Shown here in pieces: positions 20,183 to 31,938 of a stretch of DNA of 64,000 nt. Location: positions 248,001 to 312,000 of the forward strand of contig JAGKQI010000028.1 in assembly GCA_018806915.1 (NCBI GenBank), given 5' to 3'. The stretch's first letter is position 1. Each line of letters starts with the position of its first letter. This stretch comes from Phytophthora colocasiae (Eukaryota; Oomycota; Peronosporomycetes; Peronosporales; Peronosporaceae). The notes under the pieces were generated by a model. That model saw nothing but the letters and a program-made list of their open reading frames with translations. It did not search any database and was not told the origin of the DNA. The position numbers and the translations under genes were made by a program.

Positions 20183-23100
20183 ATGTCATCGTCGTCCGAC
20201 TCGGATGGTAGCAAGCGCAGCAGTAAGCACAAGGGCTTCAAGATCGGTTCGTCGGGAACTCCTGTCCGGTGGGATGGTGAGGACTGGACCTTCTACAAGC
20301 GCTATGCTAAACGCTTTCCGAGGAGGGTTTGCTCGACAGAAATTGCCCTCGGCACCGAGAAGGAAGGCTCGACCGAAGAGATAAGAAGGAATACAAGAAG
20401 AAGCAGGCCAAGGTGAAGATTTTGATCCAAGGCTCACTTAAAGAGGCTTGCCAAGCAAGTGATGTCAAAGAAGACCGGTACGGAGATGTGGGAGGAGCTG
20501 TGCTCCATCTACGAAGGCAAAACCACTCCAGCAGTCACAGCACAGAAGGTGTATCGCTTGCAGGGCGAGCTACGCAGAACGAATCTGCGCAGCAAAGATG
20601 ACGTGCGTGGGCACCTGTACAAGCTCTTCGACATCAAGGACCAGCTGAGGATCTTGGTGCGCCAGTGAATGACTTGCAGATGGTGGATCGAATGTTGCGG
20701 AGCCTGCCGGTGCAGACCTGCTACGACGAACTACGAAGAAAGAATTCTATTCAGCCTCGAATATGAACAAGTACACCCCAGACAAAGTTCGAGAAATGAT
20801 CCTGACAGCAGAAGCAAGGAGCAGGACTGGGACAACAACGCCTTTGGTAACAGGCAGGCAACCAGTCGAATCGAGGTGGCGGCAAGTCACTACGAAACAA
20901 GAAGCCTACTGAGACTCCAGCAAGAAAAAGCAGGAAAGCCAAAGCTAACGTGAAGTGCTTTCAGTGTGGTGAAATGGGCCACTACAAGAGTGACTGCTCA
21001 GAGCTCGAGGATAAATCGAGCGTGCGTGAAGGCAGAGGCCAAGTATGCGCGCTCAGGCAAGGCTGCCGAGGCAGAAGCGCAACCTGTGATGACAGGAAGT
21101 AGCTGCAACCAGATCACAAACGTGACGTCGTGGTCGGCGAAGTTGTCAAGAAGCTCGCGAAGAACTATGAGCCGAGCTTGTGGTACTTTGATACCGGAGC
21201 AAACACACATTACGGCGTGCAAGGAGTATTTCACTACGCTACAGAGCCATTGAAGACAGCAGTGATTGGAACCCAACGATCTCCGGGTTTGCTGACGGCG
21301 TTAATGCCAAAGCAGAGGGCTTTGGAACTACCATGATAGCCGTGATGATTGACGAAGTGATGGTGTTTGTGTATGTGGAGGACGTGCTGTACGTGCCTGA
21401 TGCTGGATGTAACCTGTTCTCGCCTGGTTTGGCGATAGAGCAGGGTTATGTGATGACGTACGAGTCCGAATCAGATCTTCAGGCTGACGAAGGACAGCAC
21501 GGAGGTGGTTCGTACGGAGTTTACGAATCGACTGTGGACGTTCAATGCTCACAACATAGGGAGCATTATACACAAAAAGAAACGGAGTTGCGGGTTAAGA
21601 AGACGGTGTTCGCGAACTTTGCAGTCACGGATGGAGTTGAGGACATCGACGTGTGGCTTTGAGAGGCTCGGACACACCTGCCCTGAATACATCAGACTAA
21701 TGGTTGATCGTGGATTAGCCAAGGGCATTATGCTAAAGCGCCGCGGTAAGATTGACTGTTGCGATTGCCATCTAGGCAAACAAGCGTCGAAAGACATTCC
21801 GTAAACTCGACAGACCGATTGAGGGTGTTAACGACATGGTGTTTGCAGGACTTATTGATACCTGGAGCCTCAAATGGCTCGCTTGCTGTACTCGCCGTAC
21901 TGGTAGTGATGGATGGCTACTCTCTAAGCTTTGTCAGGACGTTCCTGTTGAGAAACAAAGTCAGAGGCTGAAAAAGGTGAACATGTACATGAAGGAGTAC
22001 ATTGCGTGGGCAGAGCGCCAGAATGGCAAAAGAGTTAGAGCAGTAGTGAGTCGCGGACTAAGTGCTGATGAATCGAGAAAATGGTCTCGTGAAACAAGTA
22101 CACCTCACCGATAAAGGCCAGGAGTTCTGCAATGGCACAATGGAGGAACTGGTACAAAGCGAAGGGTATTGTGCACACGAAAGTCGGCCCAAAAGCGTCG
22201 TAACTGAACCTGGTGGAGCGCACGCACCAGACACCTAATCAGGATGGTCAAGACCTATGATGCATCAGTCGGGGCTTCCTAAGTCGTTTTGGACTCACGC
22301 TCTAGAGACCGCTGTACCTGAAGAATCGCGTGTTTTACGCAGGGTGCAGGGACGCACCTACGAGGTGATGTTTGGTTCCAAGCCAGACATTCATCACGTG
22401 CGAGCTTTTGGATCGCTCGCGTACCGCCATACACCGAAGTCGAAGAGGAAGAAACTGAACATGAACTGCAGGGTTGGGTTCCTGCTAGGTTACCGTGAAG
22501 ATGTGGTCGGTTGTCACGTGTACTTCCCGACAGAACACACAAGAAAGGCTTCGTGTCAGACGTGAAAATTAACGAAAAGCTTAAGTACAAAGGACCGCTA
22601 TGAGCGCGGATACAATGCGAATGTCAAACGCTGGCTCCATACCTTTGATGAGTTTGTTGAGGAGGCGAGCTTGGTGAATTTGCTGAAGATGATGGTCAAC
22701 CTGACAGACTATCACAGATCGCAGAGTGCGATGATGAATCTGAGCAAGGAGAGATTGACGTGGAGATGGAAACTGCAGCATCTAAGAGTGATGAACCAGA
22801 CGCTGAAGGTCAGACTATTTGGGATGCCATGGTACGAAAACTCAGCTGCCAACCCTGATGCGTTACTGAAACGCGGGAGGGCGAGAATGAGAGAATGACC
22901 AGGATGAGGTTACGGATCCAGGCTCAACGGCAGACGCAAGTACAGGAATTACTAGTGATGTTTATGAGGAGCTTGCTGTTGTTGTGCTTTGAGTGACGAT
23001 GATTCTGCTGCAAATAATGGCGAGACATCTGAGGATGAGCGAGGACGAGTATGACACATACTCCGTCAATGATGAAATTGTACCTGAAACCGATCTGAGT

Positions 23101-25056
23101 GATAATGGAGATGACGACGAGTTTGATGACTCCTTCAGTCACGTGTCTGATCTTTCAGCGGTGCACGATGCTGAAGGTTATTCGGAAGATTATGACTGTC
23201 TTTTGATCCCTGTGATGAACGTGAGGCCGAAGCTTACGGTGAAGTAGCGACGGTAGATGATCGCATAACCGGTCAGCGCCGACCAAGAGAAGAAGAAGTT
23301 CGGCGCACAGGAGAGCGCAAGCGACCTAAAGTGGATTCGGAATCACGCCGACCAGGTCTTCGTAGGAGGCACACGAGAGACGTCCACCTGAACGATACGA
23401 AGACTATACTGTAGACTCTGCATTCCGAGCCCTTCATGCAAACCGACGTGGAACTGGCGGAGTCCTCGCTAAGAACGTGAAGATCCCCAGAAATTGCACC
23501 GTGAGGCGATGAGGTCGAAATTTGCGAGGCAATGGCAGGAGGCTATGGATGCTGAAATAGCAGCACTGAAAGACAAAGGAGTGCTGGGCATGATCGCTAG
23601 AGCGAGATTCCTGAGGGAAGAAGGCCATCAAGACGATGTGGTGTGTACGACTAAAGTCGGACCATCTTGGCTACATCGTGAGATTCCGTGCTAGGTAATT
23701 GTTGCTCGTGGTGACAAAGCAGATACCCGGTATTGATTTTGTTGAGACGTTCAGCCCTGTAGCAAGAATGGCTACTTTCCGTTTGTTGTGGCTGTGTGCA
23801 TCATTTTGGGTCTGCCGATTTATCAAGGTGACATCAATACTGCCTCACTTGAACGCATGGCTCGCCATCAAACAGTACCTGGAGTCGCTCGAAGGGTATC
23901 CATGCGAGACCAATGGGATGGTCTATGTGATTAACAAGGCGTTATACGGGCTCCGACAAAGCGGTCGTGAGGGAACACTGAAGTGAACGGCTGGTTCATT
24001 CGATACGGCTTTAAGCAATGCAGCACGGAGCCATGCCTGTACTACTACGATCACGATGGCGTATTTGCAATTGTTTTTGCTGTATGTCGATGATATCTTG
24101 TGTGCAACGAAAGATATCGCATTTAAAAAGACGATGTTCAGTCAGCTTGATAGTGACTACGGACTAAAGACCAGGGACTGTTAAGCACGTACTTGGGAGT
24201 TGAGGTTGAGCAAAAACGAGGACTCGATTAAACTTCACCAGACGCGATACTGTGAAGAGAGATTATTGAGCGCTTCAACTTCAGCGATGCACATCCCGGC
24301 AGGATCCCAATGGAAACTAATATGAGACTTACTGTGAATGACACGGACACCTCCCAAAGAAGAAAGCACCGGACCATGGCAAGGTGTTTCCGCACAGAAA
24401 AGCTTATCGGATCACTGATGTATCTTGCGGCACGTGCACCAGGCCAGATCTGAAAATACGTGATTGGACAGTTGAGCAGATTCGTGCAGAACCCGACGCA
24501 GCAGCACATTGGTGCAGCAAAACGTGTGCTGCGGTACCTTGTCGGAACCAAGAGCCGGGCGAAATTGTATTCGTCCGGCAAGGCGGCAGCGCAAGAGGAC
24601 GAAGCTCGTCATTGACGGTTTCTGTGATTCCGACTGGGGGGCAATGACCCTGATACGAGGAAGAGTGTAACTGGTTACGTTCTACTGCATGGCCGGTGGA
24701 GCCATCTCGCGCGGCCTCTCGACGTCAGAGCATCGTGGCGCAATCTACAGCCGAAGCGGAGTATGTGGCAGCTTGTGAGTCTTGCATGGAAGGGCAAGGT
24801 CTTCCGAAATGTGTTGATCGAAGTTTTCCAGAAGTTGCAGATCAAATTTCGTCTAGGCATCGACAATCAAGCGGCGTTTGTCATGGCTACAAACCCGACC
24901 TACAGTCGCCGAACGCGACATATCGAATTAAGGTGGCACTACGTCCGAGATCAGGTTGCTAAAAGGACGGTCGACCTATGGAAGGTAAAGACCAACGATA
25001 ATCCTTCTGACCTGATGACTAAACCCCTTGCAGGTGATCGTTTCCGAGGATGCTGA
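20183..25056 (+). pseudogene. Copia B gag-pol, heavily frameshifted
   Basis: Gag starts MSSSSDSDGSKRSSK at 20183 and is broken several times before the zinc knuckle CFQCGEMGHYKSDC (about 20959). The protease segment reads YFDTGANTHYG. The pre-integrase zinc region (RLGHTCPEYIRLM, CCDCHLGKQ) lies near 21660-21790. RT fragments include QEAMDAEIAALKDKG, PGIDFVETFSPVARM and the catalytic YVDDIL (about 24083). The C-terminal RNase H has STAEAEYVA (about 24746), GIDNQAAF and RTRHIELRWHYVRDQV, ending DLMTKPLAGD. More than ten frame breaks are visible, so this copy cannot encode functional proteins as written. Confidence 0.9.
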
Positions 25057-25116
25057 GTGACATGATCGGCATGACCAAGGACCATCTTCCGAAGATGCTG
25101 TCTTCGGAGGAGGGCG

Positions 25117-25295
25117 TGTTGGAAACGGCATCCGTGTTGAAAGACTGAGCAATCGCAGCAGTTAAAAGATCTACCGTAGGTAAAAAGATCCTCCGCTCAA
25201 GAGTCACAGGGCAGGAAGCCTCAGTCCAAGATTTCCCTTCTTATCAACAAGTTGTATATCTTTGCGTGTGAAGATCTAGTGTACACATTCTGTTA
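25117..25295 (+). repeat. 3' LTR of Copia B
   Basis: 179 bp, same sequence as 19950-20128. It is preceded by a purine-rich tract (ggaggagggcg, 25106-25116) and followed by ctcgt and L' sequence. Confidence 0.95.
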
Positions 25296-25944
25296 CTCGT
25301 CAAGGCGATGTTTCTACTAAATAGCAGCAGCAAATTGTGAGGACAATCACCAAAGCCACCAGCGCAGTTCGTATAGTCACATGACTGGACGTTGCCACGG
25401 ACACGAGGAAGATCTTGTCCATGTGGACTAACCGTGTTACGCTCCATTCTCTCTCTAGGGAGGATGTTGAAGACTGCTAGGTCAGTGGAGCTGTTGATTC
25501 GGAAGGTGACAAAATCTCTCGGAATGAGTTCACACACTGCCATTGAGGCATCCGGAAGTCGAAGACTTGACTGAGCACTGGCCAATCCGTGTGCAACTTG
25601 AACCAAACGCCCAGCACAGCTCCGATGACGTGTCCAAGTGAATACGGTGCCATCTGAAGGTCGTTCAGCCCGAAGAGATGCGTCACAGTGCACCAGTAAG
25701 AGGACCAGCGATGGAGACCAGACTAACCACCCAGCGACAGTCACTGCCGACTTTAAAGAAGTCGCAATAGATCAGTTGATACAGTTCTAGAGTGGTGGTG
25801 GATCTGAACTGTCTTCACTCCAGTTGGGATGCAACGGAGCCTCATACGTGGCTCCAAAGCGGCTGTGACCAAGACTGTTCTTCTCCGTAGTCTACAGCGA
25901 CCTCCAAATAACTGGTAGTCTGTGATAAGCAATGCAGTTTTAGC

Positions 25945-26360
25945 TTGGCTTCGGTGCCGCACACGGCCGTTTCCTCATGCAGGGCTGCGGCCCGGAAGGC
26001 CGTCCTGCAGATACGAATCCTCCGTGTACGTGAAGCCCTTGAACGGATCGTTGCCCGTCAGACTGCTACCGTACGCGTTGGCACCGGGTCGTCGTCCCAT
26101 AGCCATCGCCATGCCGCGCACGTGGTTGTCCGGACTCACAACAGGCATATCTGTGAACTCGCGGTCGAACTGGGCACCCGAGAACGTAGGGCGCCAAGGA
26201 GGAGGCAACTGACCTGTTGCAAGCGCGCCCCGCTTTTCACGTTACTGAGGAGACGTTTCTCTTGACCATTCTCTGTGAATACCAGTGATGACCACAGACT
26301 GAGTTCTAGCGCAATCAGTGTTTCCCCCAGACAAGCAGTGCCTGACTCAATCAGCATTGG
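25945..26360 (-). pseudogene. Duplicate Y'/X' remnant of host gene
   Basis: Reading leftward, about 26357-26215 matches X of the first copy (2825-2970). The frame from about 26212 to 25975 then reads LPPPWRPTFSGAQFDREF through FTYTEDSYLQDGLPGRSPA without the breaks seen at 2975-3249. Homology stops near 25945 at gtgcggcacc, inside the last codons; the missing end matches 19133. Upstream, X' is interrupted by the G2 complex and resumes at 59797. The protein family is not recognised. Confidence 0.55.
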
Positions 26361-26372
26361 TTGAGCTCTCTA

Positions 26373-26429
26373 CACCATTGCACGGCGTTATTCACAAAGT
26401 GCGCGCGCGCTGAAAATCAAAAACACCTG
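26373..26429 (+). repeat. Left terminal inverted repeat
   Basis: 57 bp from CACCATTGCACGG to AAAACACCTG, matching the two ends of the right repeat. It lacks about 38 bp present in the middle of the right repeat. Confidence 0.85.
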
Positions 26430-26481
26430 TTATACTTTATACCTTTTAAAGAACATTGATTGTCAAATTTAATTGGAATTA

Positions 26482-27537
26482 TTATGTACCAACTTCCATG
26501 TCAAGCATGCCTAATGCACGAACCAGTGAGTGGCAAAAGGCGCGGTTGCACAGCTCTGGTGTTATCACCTCCTCAAAGAGAGGGTCAGCAGCCATCTTAA
26601 GAAATTCAGAGCGGTGCTCTGTAATCGTTGTTCCTGCCGGTACACGTATGATGGCAGGTCGTTGCCGTGCAAGAAAACGCTTGACTGCACTTTTGTAGAC
26701 GGATAAAAACGTTCTCAATTGGGTTCAACATTGGCGAGTAAGGCCCAAGTTTTAGCATTTCTGCACCCTCGAATTCTTCTTCATCGAAAACGACATCGGC
26801 GCGAGCGTGACACGGCGCATTGTCGAGCACCACCACCACGAATGTGTCACTCTGATGTGACACAAGAAGCGCCGGATGAACTCGTTGGGTAGGTCGGCAG
26901 TGAAGGAGCCAAACTGCGACTCTTGGTAAGCAATTCCAGTACTCGATATCACTGCAATTACGTGAATGTTTCTGCCTTTGCTAGCGACGACAGTCTGTAC
27001 GGCACGGGTGCCGCGTGCGCTCCATCCAGTCCCACGTGAACACCACAAATTGAAGTTGGTTTCGTCCAGATAGAACACCGTCTTGTTGTTTGCTAGCGCT
27101 GCGTAGAACTTGACCACGTAGTCTGCTCGCTTCTGCTTGTTGAATAGGCTATTGCGCGTTGTCACGTCACGGTGGAGCTTCTTTACAGTAAAATTGCAAG
27201 CGTCGAGTTCACGGCGAACCGTTTCGCGATTTAGCTTCACACCAAACTTCTGGTCGATCATTCTCGCCATGTCGACGCACGGTAGCTCTGGTGTGGTGGC
27301 TAGTTCGTTGAGAATGTAGTCCACGTGCTCAGGAAGTATCTTTTTCTCCGATACACCACGCTTTTTCTGCTTGCCACTCCAGTCGCCAGACTCCTTAGCA
27401 GCCTTTATCCACCCCCATGCTGTGCGCTCACCAACATCGTACAGTTCTGCAGTTTCCTTCCAGTTGCCTTCGCCCTTGGCTACACGCAATACTACTGCCC
27501 GAATGTGGAGGGGGTATCTCTTGTAGCTAGTTGGCAT
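26482..27537 (-). pseudogene. DDE transposase (DDE_3 superfamily), frameshifted
   Basis: The likely start is ATG 27537 (MPTSYKRYPLH). An N-terminal helix-turn-helix region (GNWKETAELYDVGERTAWGW) precedes the catalytic domain. The triad shows as VFYLDETNFN (D), VVLDNAPCHAR (D) and PYSPMLNPIENVF (E), typical of the IS630/Tc1-mariner superfamily. The frame shifts near 26850 and near 26690, and the C-terminus ends ALGMLDMEVGT at 26482. It would cut and insert the element at TA. Without the two breaks it would be about 350 residues, a normal size. Confidence 0.85.
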
Positions 27538-27640
27538 CGCGCCAAAATTGAGAATCAAGTGTCGCCAGAGGGAGAGTTTGGCGCGAGCCAGTCAATAAAT
27601 CTACCGTATAATCTCATAATTTGATGAGTATAAATTCGTG

Positions 27641-27735
27641 CAGGTGTTTTTGATTTTCAGCGCGCGCTTTGTGAATTTGAGTGCGCATTGTTTGATTTCC
27701 AGTGCGCACTTTGTGAATAACGCCGTGCAATGGTG
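27641..27735 (-). repeat. Right terminal inverted repeat with internal duplication
   Basis: About 95 bp. It carries two related TTCACAAAG-GCGC-TGAAAATCAA modules where the left end has one. Confidence 0.8.
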
Positions 27736-27752
27736 TAGAGTAAAAAACGAAG

Positions 27753-28137
27753 TGTCATTTAGCAAGTTAGACCTCGAACCGCACTGCCCTACAAGTCCTC
27801 GCGTCCAGCGCCCTTCATCCGATCGCCGTCGCCCTCCTCCGACGTGGCAGCGTGTGCCATCGTCCACTGCTGCTGCGTACGCGCGTGCCATCGTTCACTG
27901 CTGCCTTGCCCGCGCGTGCCGTTACGCCACTGCCGTTGAGCTGCTTGGCCTCGTGGATCGCCGGCATGCGCGCTGCACAGGACTCGTTCGAGACTCGCGT
28001 TCCTTCCCGCCGTGGATTCGCAACTGGGATTGTGCTCGCCGGGATGGATGCCGTCAACGGACGGGGTGACTGGAAAAAAGGCGCATCTTGCCCACGGCCG
28101 CGGTGTCGTCTGGAATCAAGGTGCCCCGCGCACTACA
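27753..28137 (-). repeat. 3' LTR of G2
   Basis: 385 bp; on the minus strand TGTAGTGCGCGGGG to GCTAAATGACA. The ORFs inside it are chance frames shared by both LTRs. Confidence 0.93.
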
Positions 28138-28150
28138 CTGCCCCCCAAGA
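28138..28150 (-). other. Polypurine tract of G2
   Basis: The minus strand reads TCTTGGGGGGCAG directly before the 3' LTR. The stretch up to 28283 is 3' untranslated element sequence, with a GTGTG/CACAC-rich simple repeat at 28190-28262. Confidence 0.75.
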
Positions 28151-28283
28151 CGACCCGCGGCCCGCAAAAGTTGAAAAATACCAAAATGAAAACGTGAAAT
28201 GTGTGTCACACACAAATGTGTGACTTGTGCATGTGTGACGTGTGAAAGTGTGTCTTGTTACACCGTCAAGTTGAAGTTGGCCG

Positions 28284-30611
28284 TTACAGAAGAGCTTCCA
28301 GCTCAGGAGCGTCCACCGATTGCACGTACTGCGTGACCAGAACAGGGACGTCGTGGTAGATAGATGCGAACGGCTCCCATGAGTTCTCCTCGTCTTCAAG
28401 GCCCCGCCAGGCCACATGCAGTTGCCATTCATTGGCAGCGTTGTCAAAACGGTGGGCCACAATAGCCCGCACCCCCAAAATGATACCTTGGGTAGCGACA
28501 TGCTCGCGGATCTCCGTGGTAGCCCCCAGCTCAGCATCACAGTAATGCTTGAGGCGCGAGCCATGGACCTCAAACTCATCTCCCGTGAGGAGATGACTCA
28601 CGACGAACGAGTGTGAAAGCGCCTGGGCCACACGGAAGGGTCCAACCCAGCGAACCAGCAGTTTATGCCCGCGCATGCGCGTATCCACACGAGACCACAG
28701 CACGAAGTCTCCGACTTCAAAAAATGCAAATCTGTCCCTCGAGCGGGCCAGCTCATATGCCCGGCGCCGCTCCTTGCGGTCGGTCACCTCCAAATGCATG
28801 GCAGCGAGGTGCTCCCTGAGGGCATCGAGGTGCCGCGCAACAGCCGCAGAGTCGAAAGTCACCAAGCGGGTATCCCCATCAACCGGCACAGCCACCACAT
28901 CCAGCATAGACGGGGCTGGTAGCCCCGTGAAAAGCTCCACCGGGGCGTGTCCTCCCAGAGAAGCCACAGCAGAATGGTTGAGGTTAGCCTGGACGAGCGG
29001 TAGGAGGTAGGGCCAGTTACGTGTATCCAAGTTCAGCTCCATTAGCATGACTCGTAGGACTTGGAGGATGTCACGGTTGACACGTTCAACCGTGCCATTT
29101 ATCCAGGGTGTGTAGACCGGCACGAACTTGTGCACGGCTTTCAGACGCTCAGCTAGCTCAGCCATGACAGCAGCCTTGAAATGGCTACCGTTGTCCGACA
29201 CCCACGTGGCTGGGAGCCCAAAGCGCTTGAACCAATCAAGAATGGCTTCAACAGCCGTAGCACTCGTCGCCGAGTCGGCAGCGACCAACTCACAGTAGTG
29301 AGTGAGCTCGTCCTTGAGGACGAGCACATACCGAGCAGAGCCGTAGGATTCTCCAAGTACCAGGTAGTCCTTATGTAGACATTCATTTCGAGCACTAGCT
29401 GTCGACGTCGGGCCCCACTGTCTCTGAACCAATTTGCCACCTTTCACGTGCTTGCAGAGTAAGCAGCCACGCAAAAACCGTGAAACGCAAGCCCTGAGGT
29501 TGCTCACAGCAAACCGCGCTTCCAGCGCAGCTGCCATCACGTCTCCACCACGGTGGCCCTGGATGCCACAGTGAGCAATGACAAATAGTCGCTGCATCAT
29601 CTCACGAGCTTCACTGGGTATCCACAGCTTTCCCTCCACTCGCACTAGTCCATCAGTATCTTCTTCGGCTGGAGCTACTGCACGATAGCTGCGTTGCACG
29701 CTGCGAATAGAGTCATCTGTAGGCCACACAAAGCCGTCGTGCTGTAGAGGACGGAGAACTGACACGTTCCTGTTGCTGCGTGTAGTGACACGCTTCGCGC
29801 ATGCGGTGGTGTCAGAGACATCAGTGCCAAGTGGCACCTGAATGTATGCTGCCGATAAGTCATGCGCACGAATGCGGAAATCTTTCACTCGGAAGTCCAC
29901 GTCTGTCCACCACTCATCGGAATCCCTAGCGCCGCGCTCTCCACATGCCTCCGCTTCCGAGTCTTGTACATCATCGCACAGGAGAAACACGCGCTTTGCT
30001 ACACTTGCCGATCGGCTAGAAGCAAGGGTCCGCTGTCCCCAACGGGAGATCAGGTCCGCCCATACGTTCTCCTCACCGCTGATGTGCTCAATGACATACC
30101 TGACACCGACGAGTTGCAACGCCCACCGCTGTAACTTCCCTTGCAGGTGGGGCTTTACAGTCTTGTCAGGAGAGAAGATGAACAACAGATTCGCGTGGTC
30201 GCAGTATATATGGATACCTTTCTCCCGCTCCAGTAAGTAGGCAAGATCGGCGCATGCCCTGACCACGGGGTACGCCTCTTTTTCGACGATCGACCAGTTC
30301 AATTGTGCTCCCGTGAACTGTCCTCCGCGACACACTAACAGTTGATGTGCTTGTTCCGTCACTGACACAGATTCATCCCAGTGCAACACTTGAGAGACCG
30401 ACTATGGACCACCCCGTGTTTGAAGCGTCCGTGAACAGGCAAACATTGGCCTCCTGGTCCATAAAATGCTGCTTGTTGGACGTGGCAATCAGATCCACCG
30501 CTGCTCGGAAAGCCGCAGCATCATCATCCGGCCACTCGAGATCGACACCCGTTAGCTGGCTCTTGCGCCGACCACGGCGCGCCATCACCAGCTCGAGTTT
30601 GGCCTGCAAAG
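28284..30611 (-). pseudogene. G2 pol, 3' half: RNase H, integrase, chromodomain-like end
   Basis: After the G3 insertion the frame resumes as QAKLELVMARRGRRKSQL. RNase H motifs are CLFTDASNTGWS, WSIVEKEAYPVV and IYCDHANLLF. A frame change near 30373-30389 splits it. Integrase has HCGIQGHRGGDVM with CLLCKHV (zinc region), DELTHYCELVA, TWVSDNGSHFK and TPWINGTVERVNRDI. The tail has GPFRVAQAL and a chromodomain-like module (WQLHVAWRGLEDEENSWEPF) and ends at 28284. One frame is open for about 700 residues, so this half is well preserved. Translation from gag is impossible while G3 is present. Confidence 0.9.
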
Positions 30612-30615
30612 GCTG

Positions 30616-31938
30616 TGTGGTGAAGCGAACGAGAATCTTTCCCGGAGAGGCGATATCAGCCACGAACCCGAATAGAGTCGGAACGGGCGACAGGGGGGAC
30701 CTGTGATCCCCAGATCTGAGTCGAATCAGACGAAGGTACGATGGGTTCCGCCGGGGAATAGGCAACAGAGACACCGGCGGAGGAGCAAGTGGAGCGGTGT
30801 TCGTGGGTGATCCGAGTCCTACAAAAACGGAGGAAGAATGGGGAGATCCAGGACGTTCTTGCGCGATCAGCGATGACGGGGTTCCAAGTGAGCACGATCG
30901 GCTCACCCCGGCGTCCCGAAGCCTTCTAACAGCATGATCCTACCTCCCCGGGCGACGACGAAGCGGGATCACGCAGTGATCCTCTCCCGTCTAAGTACGA
31001 GATCAGCTCCGTATCAAGCTCAGCCCAGGCGCGAAGCAGACTCTTCTGGTGGCCCGATCTGGATTCGCCGAAGGATTACCAAGCGGGATCAGGCAGCGAT
31101 CAAGCCCCGATTAAGTGCGAGATCAAGTCCCGATTAAGTGCGAGATCAAGTCCCGGTTAAGTGCGAGATCAAGCTTCGGTTAAGTACGAGATCAAGCTTC
31201 GGTTAAGTGCGGAATCGGCTCACGATCAGGGTTAGGGGAACCAAGCTAGGGATCAGCTGTGTAGCCAGTGTCATGTGATCGTAGGATGGATTAGTAGGCA
31301 TAGGAATAACCATAAACAGACTCGAATTTGCCCTGAACCACTCAAGTGCTTTTCGCTACGCCTGGAACCGGGAACTACATTGACCCTACAAGCGTCAGGA
31401 AGGTAAGGATACGTGACCTAGTATAGCGGTTAAGTCTGGATAATATATTGGCCAGCTTTGCCCTATCTAGTGAACTGTCCTTTAAGTGCATACCTCGGAT
31501 CGGAAGGAGTTGGTTGTTTAGCCTGACGATCCCGTCGAATCTCGCCCTCAAGACCCCCGCTAAAGGAAGCGGCAAGCAACGGAAACGAAGGGACCAGATC
31601 CCGAGTATTGGACTATTGGAAGACCTGGATCAAGGACCAGGCACCCGGATCAAGGCTCGAGGACTCGCCTACGACCGGGATCAAGTACCCCGAGGTGGAG
31701 TGAAGAACTTCCACGCCACCTCAAATCCCTGCGTCACGCAAGACCTTCTTCTAACCTTCAAGACATCTTCAGAAGTCACCTGGAAGAGCGTAACCCGCCT
31801 ACCGACGGGTACACAAGGTGAAACTACACACAGCTAGATCACGGATCATCGGGGGACCCCCTCCGTTAGTCGGTGTCTGGGCGCAAGTGGTAATCGGAAC
31901 CTGCCTTAACGAGATTTTGGCAGATCCGCTCCACCACA
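30616..31938 (+). repeat. LTR1 of G3
   Basis: 1323 bp. It contains the 23-bp repeat array and dense GATC. Private states against LTR2 and LTR3 include gtgcttttcg and ctcgccctcaag. Confidence 0.95.
31108..31212 (+). repeat. 23-bp tandem repeats in LTR1
   Basis: Four full units and one partial of the type CGGTTAAGTGCGAGATCAAG plus 3 bases. LTR2 has four full units in a different order (43623-43727) and LTR3 has five (56149-56276). Each unit contains one GATC. Confidence 0.9.

Larger units (their letters stand above)
19950..25295 (+). mobile_element. Ty1/Copia element B, 5.35 kb, inserted in L'
   Basis: Two 179-bp LTRs that read as identical are flanked by the 5-bp duplication ctcgt (19945-19949 and 25296-25300). 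The intact paralogue L shows the empty site once. Internal order is PBS, gag, protease, integrase, RT, RNase H, the Copia order. The coding region is broken by many frameshifts and stops, far more than LTR identity would predict. Confidence 0.95.
19485..25800 (-). pseudogene. Truncated lipase-like pseudogene L', split by Copia B
   Basis: The 5' part (about 25800-25296) and the 3' part (19949-19485) align end to end with L at 3579-4684, including MTHLFGLNDLQMAPYSLGH, RINSSTDLAVFNILPRE, RRLQALDYASIPSLYAL and ENDGAVNLHSMLRPW. Like L it starts abruptly (about 25790) without the GHSFG elbow. It also has private indels, for example a lost base in the SIAGPLTG segment and a shortened C-terminus. Removing Copia B and one ctcgt copy restores alignment with L across the site. 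Confidence 0.85.
26373..27735 (-). mobile_element. Tc1/mariner-IS630-type DNA transposon, 1.36 kb
   Basis: The element is flanked by TA on both sides (26371-26372, 27736-27737). Its inverted repeats begin CACCATTGCACGGCG. The uninterrupted target survives at 59388-59404 (gagctctctagagt), next to the other G2 LTR, with a single TA. It encodes a DDE transposase on the minus strand. Confidence 0.9.

Noticed and set aside
27638..28223. Overlapping ORFs up to 143 codons on both strands, repeated at 59411-59861
   Set aside because: They lie within the G2 LTRs, recur only because the LTRs are copies, and show no domain or consistent frame preference.
31108..31212. Short regular repeats that could suggest a CRISPR array
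   Set aside because: Units are head to tail without spacers, inside an LTR of a eukaryotic element.
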